Origin: Fidelibacterota bacterium UBA7303
GTDB lineage: Bacteria; Fidelibacterota; Marinisomatia; Marinisomatales; UBA1611
Direction: 5' to 3'
Length of the DNA stretch: 11,947 nt
NCBI GenBank assembly: GCA_002471805.1
Contig: DKQR01000028.1
Span: 1 to 11,947 of the forward strand
The position numbers were made by a program, and so were the translations under genes. The notes beneath the pieces are model-generated. The model ran no database searches, had not been told where the DNA came from, and saw only the letters and a list, made by a program, of their open reading frames with translations. Below, piece by piece: positions 1-3,731 of the stretch. Numbering within the stretch: the first letter of the stretch is position 1; each line of letters starts with the position of its first letter.

Positions 1-299
1 GCTACTTCACCGACAGTTGCTACACCATCGTCCCATAGACACAGGGAGAATCCACTGTTATAAACAGCAATGTGGTCGGGATAATATGCCCGGAAGTAAG
101 CATCAAATTGATCCTTATTTTTTGAATACCCGTAAGCACTCGTATAAAAGATCACATTGTTATGCTTCTGCACTACTGCAACCAGACTCATAGTTACATC
201 AAAGTACATCGTTTCCTGAAGGTTCAAAACAAGCTCATAAACGGCTGTATCTTTGAACAGGTCAGAATAGATGCCTTCGATAGTATTTATTAGGCTCAT
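1..299 (-). CDS. hypothetical phage protein (3' end off the window)
   Basis: The frame is open for 99 codons from an ATG at 299-297 to the left edge, so the C-terminus lies outside the window. The start overlaps the stop of the DUF3846-like gene as ATGA (stop 298-296), which implies translational coupling as the fifth gene of the leftward operon. The visible part starts MSLINTIEGIYSDLF and is rich in aromatic and hydrophobic residues (YELVLNLQETMYFD, FYTSAYGY). It shows no signal peptide and no cysteine motif. I do not recognise the family. That it is coding rests on the long open frame, the coupled start and the operon context. Confidence 0.7.
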   Translation of the reverse strand, partial: MSLINTIEGIYSDLFKDTAVYELVLNLQETMYFDVTMSLVAVVQKHNNVIFYTSAYGYSKNKDQFDAYFRAYYPDHIAVYNSGFSLCLWDDGVATVGEV

Positions 300-691
300 T
301 TCATCAATCCCTTTTTTGTCAGCACGACTGCATCGCCAACAATAACATCCGGCAGTATGTACTGGTCAGGAAACCACACTCCTGTGGCTTCAAGGTTGAT
401 TGGTTTACCTTTTATTTTACCCTCCTCGTCCATTACGATTTGGGTCTTTCCGCCATCTGCATAAACAACTTGGATCAGTCCGCCTACAAGGTCTTGTAAT
501 TCCTTGAGTCTTGGCTGTCTATCGTCTATGTAGGTTGTTTTTGTTTTTGGTTTTGGCTTTGCCATTAGCAACTCCTTCCGTTGTTCACTTTCTAACATCT
601 CATTAAAGATTTTTAAAGCCCAGCCATCGTGTCTATTTGTGGCTTTTCTAATCTCTAACTTGATCTCTTTAACTGTTATTGGATGGCTCAT
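296..691 (-). CDS. DUF3846-like phage protein, possible dual start
   Basis: This is a 131-aa protein from the ATG at 691. The C-terminal half (LKELQDLVGG, then VMDEEGKIKGKPIN, then VIVGDAVVL) resembles my recollection of DUF3846, a small domain of unknown function common in phages and plasmids. That domain typically reads L..lVGG, then an NEEGK-like core, then a DVIVGD ending. The N-terminal 42 residues look like a helical extension. A second in-frame ATG at 565-563 (MAKPKPKTK) has the best SD in the gene, AAGGAG six bases upstream, and would give an 89-aa protein. The 691 start has only a weak AAGAAAG. A TTG at 712 is also in frame but less likely. The start overlaps the previous gene by 23 bases, and the stop overlaps the next ATG. 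Function unknown. Confidence 0.65.
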   Translation of the reverse strand: MSHPITVKEIKLEIRKATNRHDGWALKIFNEMLESEQRKELLMAKPKPKTKTTYIDDRQPRLKELQDLVGGLIQVVYADGGKTQIVMDEEGKIKGKPINLEATGVWFPDQYILPDVIVGDAVVLTKKGLMK

Positions 692-878
692 TTGATACTT
701 TCTTTTCGTCAACTCTTACCCAACATTCAACACGGATGCAGCAGGTGTGTCCTTTGGGACATTCCCCGGTGATCCGTGATCGTTGGATAATCACTATTTG
801 TTTAATAAAGCTGTCTATATCGGTGGATGCACCGCCTTTAAACAGCCTGTTATCTATTGGTTTACCGCCCTGTGCCAT
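669..878 (-). CDS. small Cys-rich protein, 69 aa, unknown function
   Basis: Starts at MAQGGKP. The consensus SD AGGAGG (complement of 885-890) sits six bases upstream of this ATG. A second ATG at 884 abuts the SD directly, so it is unlikely to be used. The protein has a C-H-C-C-C cluster (C40, H44, C46, C47, C52; CPKGHTCC) that could bind a metal as a small treble-clef or knuckle-like unit, but it does not fit a standard C2H2 or C4 spacing. The N-terminal half is Gly-rich and polar, and the C-terminus is charged and Ser/Asn-rich. The gene overlaps the 49-aa gene by 17 bases and the DUF3846-like gene by 23. I do not recognise the family. Spacing and SD make it a real gene. Confidence 0.65.
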   Translation of the reverse strand: MAQGGKPIDNRLFKGGASTDIDSFIKQIVIIQRSRITGECPKGHTCCIRVECWVRVDEKKVSNEPSNNS

Positions 879-1011
879 CTTCATCCTCCTTTTTTATTTC
901 AACATTAAAAGCAAAATCAAGAGTGCCATCTCTTTCAAGTTCTGCCAGATTCTCATTGATAGCATCGGCGTGATCTTCCTTTTCCACTGTTATGATTATT
1001 ACTGTTTTCAT
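862..1011 (-). CDS. small acidic protein, 49 aa, unknown function
   Basis: A short gene that fills the gap between the deformylase and the 69-aa gene. Its ATG overlaps the deformylase stop as ATGA, and the SD AAGGAGC lies just upstream inside the deformylase end, giving a tightly coupled start. The protein begins MKTVIIITVEKEDHADAINE and continues to an acidic Lys/Glu/Asp-rich tail ending in GTGR. The pattern is one beta strand, one amphipathic helix (about residues 12-29) and a second strand (LDFAFNVEIK), which looks like a small alpha/beta fold. No catalytic motif is seen and the family is not recognised. The strong RBS, coupling and sensible strand-helix-strand composition argue that it is translated despite its size. 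Confidence 0.65.
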   Translation of the reverse strand: MKTVIIITVEKEDHADAINENLAELERDGTLDFAFNVEIKKEDEDGTGR

Positions 1012-1565
1012 TTTAGCTCCTTGTTTTTAAGCATACAGCACCGCTTGTATTTCTTTCCTGATCCACAGTAACAGGGTGCATTTCGTTTTGGCTCTGCTGA
1101 CGCTGTTACTGGCTTTAAGGCCTTATCCATAATGGTAATGCCGTTCAGGTGATCTATTTCGTGCTGAATTGCGATTGTTTTTAAGTATTCGTTCCACTCT
1201 GGTTTTACACTGCCAGACTCAAATTCGCCTGTGGCTGTTTTAACCTTGATCCATCCGTAGCGAACTACTTTTTTCTGTTCACCGGGATAAGACATACAGC
1301 CCTCGTGCAATGCCTTGATCGGGTAGTCTTTTTCTATGATCTCCGGGTTAATAAGTATCAAAGGTTCATCGTCCGGGTCAATATGGACGACTGCCACACG
1401 GTACGGAATACCGATCTGATTAGCTGACATACCTATGGCTATGGGCTTGTGTTGCCTGATCTCTGAAATCAGCCGTCTGGCTATCTTTTTGCCCTTCCAT
1501 CTGAAAACTGTCTTGCAGGACTTATGCAAAAGCGGGTGATCGTGAGGTATTAGTTTATTATCCAT
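1008..1565 (-). CDS. def: peptide deformylase with C-terminal SEC-C zinc motif
   Basis: A 185-aa metalloenzyme predicted to remove the formyl group from the initiator Met of nascent peptides. All three family motifs are present: motif 1 GMSANQ (45-50, with Q50), motif 2 EGCMS (88-92, with metal ligand C90), and motif 3 QHEIDH (134-139, with ligands H135 and H139 and catalytic E136). Residues 163-177 form a SEC-C motif (APCYCGSGKKYKRCC: C165, C167, C176, C177), the zinc-binding tail known from SecA and some methionine aminopeptidases. Phage deformylases are known and often short. This one is of ordinary length because of the added zinc tail. The start is set by GGGAGG eight bases upstream. It heads the leftward operon, and its stop overlaps the next start. 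Enzyme assignment is confident; ribosome targeting by SEC-C is inferred. Confidence 0.95.
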   Translation of the reverse strand: MDNKLIPHDHPLLHKSCKTVFRWKGKKIARRLISEIRQHKPIAIGMSANQIGIPYRVAVVHIDPDDEPLILINPEIIEKDYPIKALHEGCMSYPGEQKKVVRYGWIKVKTATGEFESGSVKPEWNEYLKTIAIQHEIDHLNGITIMDKALKPVTASAEPKRNAPCYCGSGKKYKRCCMLKNKELK

Positions 1566-1570
1566 TATAT

Positions 1571-1610
1571 TCGCCTCCCATTGAAATTATTCGCTTCCCA
1601 TTGAAATAAT
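1571..1610 (-). repeat. two tandem 20-bp repeats over the deformylase RBS
   Basis: On the + strand, TCGCCTCCCATTGAAATTAT (1571-1590) is followed directly by TCGCTTCCCATTGAAATAAT (1591-1610), 18 of 20 bases identical. In the gene's orientation each copy carries an SD-like GGGAGG or GGGAAG. The proximal copy is the deformylase RBS. Each copy also has an ATGGGA, so the mRNA contains two tiny frames (MGSE-stop and MGGEYNG-stop), the second overlapping the deformylase start out of frame. The distal copy adjoins a perfect 6-bp inverted repeat, CCCATT/AATGGG (1597-1613), with a 5-base loop. It may be an operator or translational control element, or a simple slippage duplication. Confidence 0.7.
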
Positions 1611-1901
1611 GGGTAAAAAAATATAGTGAAAAAAATAATTATTAAATCTTGTATTCTTGCGCCTTGAAGCTGGGCCGGGTGGCCTGTGCTTAGATCCTTT
1701 ATTGAAAAAAAGATGAAAAAAAATATTCTGCAGCAGTGAAAAAACAGTCCACCGGGAAACGGCAAAACCCTTAAAAAGCGGGTAAATTGGGAAATAACAC
1801 AAAAAACAGGGCGCAAAATGGGGGCAAGGTGGCGCGAACTCTTGCCGGGCCGGTAGTTGGTGCGGGTGTTTTTCGGGTGTTTGTCAGGGTGGGTAATATG
1901 C
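1611..1901. other. intergenic leader with A-tract cluster, no convincing gene
   Basis: About 290 bases between the deformylase RBS repeats and the terminator of the next operon. The + strand shows TGA followed by A6-A8 four times (starting at 1627, 1703, 1714 and 1737). The last three are spaced 11 and 23 bases, near one and two helical turns, which suggests bent DNA. Toward the right end it becomes G-rich, with CGGGTGTTT repeated at 1863-1871 and 1874-1882. The minus-strand promoter for the deformylase operon should lie here, but I found no good -35/-10 pair. Open frames exist on the minus strand, but their products are Phe-rich translations of T-runs, so I do not call genes. Confidence 0.5.
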
Positions 1902-1945
1902 AAAGAAAAACCCGCCCCCGCTTTTGTGGGTAGCGGGTGGCGGGT
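1902..1945 (-). terminator. rho-independent terminator of the 1977-3403 operon
   Basis: Read leftward, the RNA folds into a GC-rich stem. ACCCGCCACCCGC (1945-1933) pairs with GCGGGGGCGGGT (1921-1910), about 12 bp with one bulged A and an 11-base loop. It is followed at once by a U-rich tract (TTTTTCTTT, complement of 1910-1902). It lies about 30 bases past the stop of the 179-aa gene, as expected for the end of that operon. On the + strand there is no U-tract, so the element is unidirectional. It also shields the deformylase operon from read-through, implying that operon has its own promoter. Confidence 0.85.
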
Positions 1946-1953
1946 TGTGTGGG
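1928..1953 (+). other. putative G-quadruplex motif
   Basis: Four GGG runs on the + strand (1928-1930, 1935-1937, 1942-1944, 1951-1953) are separated by loops of 4, 4 and 6 bases, so they meet the canonical G3+N1-7 rule. The motif overlaps the right arm of the minus-strand terminator. For leftward transcription the + strand is the template, so a folded quadruplex would sit in the path of RNA polymerase. Another, looser set of GGG runs (1864-1893) lies on the far side of the terminator. Whether either folds in vivo is not shown by sequence. Confidence 0.4.
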
Positions 1954-1976
1954 TGCGTGGCGTGGTTTGGATGTTT

Positions 1977-2516
1977 CTACTCGTTATCGCGTGCGGTTTC
2001 GATCACTTTATTTAATCGGCGGGCTTTCTCTTCTTCCGGCAGGGTTTCCCAATCATCAGGAAAAAACAAAACCGGCGCGCCGGTTGGGTCTTTGGGCGAT
2101 GATGCCGAAAGCATCCTTTTTTTCCAAGCGTTCTTTTCTTTCTCATCCTGATATAAGACCTCGCCGAAACTGGCAACCATAGCGCCGAGGCGTAGCGGGT
2201 CACTCTCGCTCTGGCCGTTGCGCTGTCTTATGATCTGTTTTAGTTCGTCCGTGCCTACCTCTACCGCGTCCGCCGTTGGTCTGGTGTGGGTCAGGTGGCA
2301 GGATGTTGTTTGGCTGTGTTTTTCCACGTTTACGAACCAACCGCCCGCGCGCCCTATGCCAAGAACCCAAGCAACGAGGGGCCAGTGGTAGCCGTAAGAA
2401 TAGACCGTGTAAACTGTCCGCTTGCTGTTCCACTTGCTAAAGAGGTTCGAGCCGTGGAACTCCTCCCGGTGATCTACCAACCGCCGGGCGTTTCTGTTTT
2501 GTGTGTATATGCTCAT
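1977..2516 (-). CDS. conserved-looking phage protein with YSYGYHWP motif
   Basis: A 179-aa, probably cytoplasmic protein; no signal peptide or membrane segment. The N-terminal half carries VYTVYSYGYHWPLVAW (35-50) and GWFVNVEKHSQTTSCH (59-74) followed by RPT. I recall this pairing (YSYGxHxP, then a Trp plus a YSxTTSxH segment) from uncharacterised proteins in many phages, but I cannot name the family. The C-terminal half is charged and helical (DELKQIIRQRNG, then WETLPEEEKARRLNKVIE) and may be a separate domain or partner-binding tail. The ATG directly follows the TAG of the upstream gene with no gap, and AAGGAG lies eight bases before it. It is the last gene before the terminator. Role unknown, probably early or accessory. 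Confidence 0.7.
   Translation of the reverse strand: MSIYTQNRNARRLVDHREEFHGSNLFSKWNSKRTVYTVYSYGYHWPLVAWVLGIGRAGGWFVNVEKHSQTTSCHLTHTRPTADAVEVGTDELKQIIRQRNGQSESDPLRLGAMVASFGEVLYQDEKEKNAWKKRMLSASSPKDPTGAPVLFFPDDWETLPEEEKARRLNKVIETARDNE
2070..2085. repeat. 16-bp perfect palindrome inside coding sequence
   Basis: AACCGGCGCGCCGGTT is fully self-complementary and lies within the 179-aa gene, where it encodes part of the TGAPV segment. It contains the 8-bp GGCGCGCC core, which recurs at 2737-2744. It could be a protein-binding site or a chance result of local GC richness. Confidence 0.6.
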
Positions 2517-2825
2517 CTAATGGACTCCTTTACATTGTAGCGGTTCGCCGATATTCTCCGCACATTCCGAACACGTCAACACTCCGAAAACCTGCCCGAC
2601 ATCTTCCGGGGTTCGACCTTCTCCGCAGACGTTGCAATAGATGACAGGCTTTTTTACTTCTTGTTTGTTTATGGTGTAATCAGTGAAGAACACCGAAAAC
2701 ACCGCCAGAACATAACAAGACACAACCACGGCCAACGGCGCGCCCCAGACCGCCCCAAAATATGGGACGAGATGACACACGGCCAGCGCCGTAATTATAC
2801 AGTATATGCGTTGTCTTTTACTCAT
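2517..2825 (-). CDS. small membrane protein with C-terminal zinc ribbon
   Basis: A 102-aa protein starting MSKRQRIYC. AGAGG lies about six bases upstream, and the ATG overlaps the preceding gene's stop as ATGA, so this start is preferred to a longer in-frame one at 2888. Two hydrophobic segments (about 7-26 and 29-48) form a helical hairpin. The positively charged N-terminus suggests both ends are cytoplasmic. The C-terminal half has CNVC (64-67) and CSEC (85-88), a CxxC-17-CxxC zinc-ribbon spacing with an acidic loop (GRTPEDVG), and one further Cys at 98. A membrane-tethered zinc ribbon in an early phage operon could recruit a host protein or nucleic acid to the membrane, but that is inference. 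Family not recognised. Confidence 0.7.
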   Translation of the reverse strand: MSKRQRIYCIITALAVCHLVPYFGAVWGAPLAVVVSCYVLAVFSVFFTDYTINKQEVKKPVIYCNVCGEGRTPEDVGQVFGVLTCSECAENIGEPLQCKGVH

Positions 2826-3004
2826 TTTATACCTCTTTCTTTGTAGAGCCGGGCCAACTTCGCACGGTTCTGGGTTGTTAGTCTCCACTCCTTGAAGAAT
2901 ATCCGAACACCGTTTAACAACCTGAAGCCCTGCTTTTTGCCTTCTGTTATGGGCTTGTCTATTAGTTCGGAATGATTCCCCAAGAAATCATTAATAAATA
3001 ACAT
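2822..3004 (-). CDS. small basic protein, 60 aa, unknown function
   Basis: The ATG at 3004-3002 is preceded by a strong AAGGAG about six bases upstream, and the stop overlaps the next gene's ATG (ATGA). The first half is mixed (MLFINDFLGNHSELIDKP). The second half is strongly basic and helical (FFKEWRLTTQNRAKLARLYK), ending ERGIK, which would suit nucleic-acid or partner binding. No cysteines, no membrane segment. I do not recognise a family. Strong RBS and two-sided operon coupling support a real gene. Confidence 0.65.
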   Translation of the reverse strand: MLFINDFLGNHSELIDKPITEGKKQGFRLLNGVRIFFKEWRLTTQNRAKLARLYKERGIK

Positions 3005-3144
3005 AATAACTCCTTCTTTGTTGGTGTATTCTGTCGGGGATAGGGCCAGATATAGCCGTAAAAGGTCGGCTCTTTCCGGGGGTGCGTTGCTCTCGGTGTG
3101 GTTTCTGGCTCGAATCCATAAAACAATATAACACCGGCCACCAT
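2962..3144 (-). CDS. doubtful small membrane ORF, 60 aa
   Basis: The frame is open from an ATG at 3144 (and further up to a TTG at 3240). It gives a short hydrophobic start (MVAGVILFYGF) and a Pro/Tyr/Trp-rich tail (FYGYIWPYPRQ), with a second hydrophobic stretch (LLCYLLMISWGIIPN). It overlaps the better-supported 60-aa gene by 43 bases in another frame, and no good SD is seen at either start. It could be a small phage membrane protein or a chance frame. It is listed because otherwise 3005-3154 has no gene. Confidence 0.25.
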   Translation of the reverse strand: MVAGVILFYGFEPETTPRATHPRKEPTFYGYIWPYPRQNTPTKKELLCYLLMISWGIIPN

Positions 3145-3154
3145 TAGCACACCA

Positions 3155-3403
3155 CTAAATAAAAACAGCTCGCAGGACGACAAAACACCACCAAAACCAG
3201 CTGATCGGGGCGCGGTGGCCAGTGTGGCCAGTATTACCAACCGAAGCGCGACAGATCCCCGGCTGTTTGTCTGTGAATCTGGCCCGGATCAGGCAGGCCG
3301 GCCGGCACACTAACACACCGGGAAAGCGTTTTTTCTGCTCAACGAAATCCGCAGATTGGCTTCCGCTTTGCACCCCCCGGCTCGCACTGTAGTAAGCTCC
3401 CAT
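3155..3403 (-). CDS. doubtful ORF, 82 aa, first of the GC-rich operon
   Basis: Open from an ATG at 3403. The product is Arg/Gly/Ser/Cys-rich (MGAYYSASRGVQSGSQSADF) and ends in an aromatic, hydrophobic tail (WFWWCFVVLRAVFI). No convincing SD precedes the start. Part of the frame is a perfect 9-bp tandem repeat (GTGGCCAGT at 3215-3223 and 3224-3232), which yields the repeated GHTGH. The composition does not look like a typical globular protein. It may be a fast-evolving accessory gene, a 5' leader of the operon, or non-coding. Confidence 0.25.
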   Translation of the reverse strand: MGAYYSASRGVQSGSQSADFVEQKKRFPGVLVCRPACLIRARFTDKQPGICRASVGNTGHTGHRAPISWFWWCFVVLRAVFI

Positions 3404-3457
3404 AGATTTTACGAGTAGTTTTTAGTTAATTTTGATATTGCAAAAAGAGGCATCAAG

Positions 3458-3486
3458 TTGTGGAAATAGTAGTATTGTAGTATAAA
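3458..3486 (+). promoter_or_regulatory. candidate sigma70-type promoter for the structural operon
   Basis: -35 TTGTGG (3458-3463), a 17-base spacer, then -10 TATAAA (3481-3486). The -10 matches five of six consensus bases; the -35 keeps only the TTG. Predicted transcription would begin near 3493 and leave a leader of about 240 bases before the first + strand gene. That leader contains all the repeats described in the control region. It is the best match I found in the divergent gap; a phage-encoded late activator or polymerase could instead use other sites. Confidence 0.4.
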
Positions 3487-3568
3487 ATACAGTGAATAGG
3501 CGATTTTTTTTCCTTAAATTTTGCGGTAAATAGGAAACGATATCATAATGGTATCATTTTTATATTTT

Positions 3569-3660
3569 AAGGGTTGGGTTAAGCCTTTATTCTTCTTCTA
3601 TAAAAGAACCCTTCCCGGAAGCCTTTCATAAAGGGTTAAGTAAAGGGTTAGTGAAAGGCT
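3569..3660. repeat. iteron-like and inverted repeat cluster
   Basis: AAGGGTT occurs three times directly (3569, 3631, 3643) and once inverted (AACCCTT at 3607-3613). Two of the copies sit in a 12-bp tandem unit (AAAGGGTTAAGT 3630-3641; AAAGGGTTAGTG 3642-3653), with a partial third (AAAGG 3654). AAGCCTTT occurs at 3581 and 3619. A perfect 9-bp inverted repeat, AGCCTTTCA (3620-3628) with TGAAAGGCT (3652-3660), brackets the tandem copies and extends by two more pairs after one mismatch. This layout is typical of protein-binding arrays such as operators or origin iterons. It could also fold in the leader RNA. No terminator U-tract follows. Confidence 0.6.
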
Positions 3661-3663
3661 CCC

Positions 3664-3687
3664 TATATGTATATGTATATGTATATG
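3664..3687. repeat. TATATG microsatellite, four units
   Basis: Four perfect head-to-tail copies of TATATG, starting two bases after the inverted repeat. Such AT-rich, easily melted tracts are found beside origins and promoters, and are prone to slippage. It is followed by a GCGCGCGCG alternation at 3712-3720. Confidence 0.85.
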
Positions 3688-3731
3688 CAGTAAGCATAGT
3701 GTAAGTAAAAGAGCGCGCGCGTAAGAAAACT

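Larger units (their letters stand above)
3404..3731. promoter_or_regulatory. AT-rich divergent control region between the two arms
   Basis: A 328-bp non-coding stretch separating leftward from rightward genes. It is much more AT-rich than the operon on its left. It holds a candidate rightward promoter (3458-3486), an unpaired T8 run (3504-3511), spaced repeats GTGAATAGG/GTAAATAGG (3492, 3526), TATCAT twice with an 11-bp period (3541, 3552), an AAGGGTT/AAGCCTTT repeat cluster (3569-3660), a TATATG microsatellite (3664-3687) and a GC alternation (3712-3720). I found no good leftward promoter. It is the likely place for the early/late transcription switch and possibly for a replication origin. 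Confidence 0.6.

Noticed and set aside
679..1071. 130-codon open frame on the + strand
   Set aside because: It is antisense to four overlapping leftward genes that have RBSs and recognisable domains; the product is a Phe/Cys/Ile-rich string without a plausible fold.
1565..1903. 112-codon leftward frame ending in TAATG at the deformylase start
   Set aside because: The junction looks coupled, but the product is a Phe-rich reading of T-runs and crosses the tandem repeats, with no SD at its start. I prefer a non-coding leader.
3098..3120. T-loop-like GGCTCGAATCC, possible tRNA
   Set aside because: The flanking bases do not form a T-arm stem, and no acceptor, D or anticodon arm can be placed around it.
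3504..3511. T8 run as a rightward terminator or attenuator
   Set aside because: No GC-rich hairpin precedes it, so it does not meet the criteria for an intrinsic terminator.
3630..3687. Short repeats as a CRISPR array
   Set aside because: Units are 6-12 bp and directly adjacent, with no unique spacers of 25-45 bp and no Cas genes.
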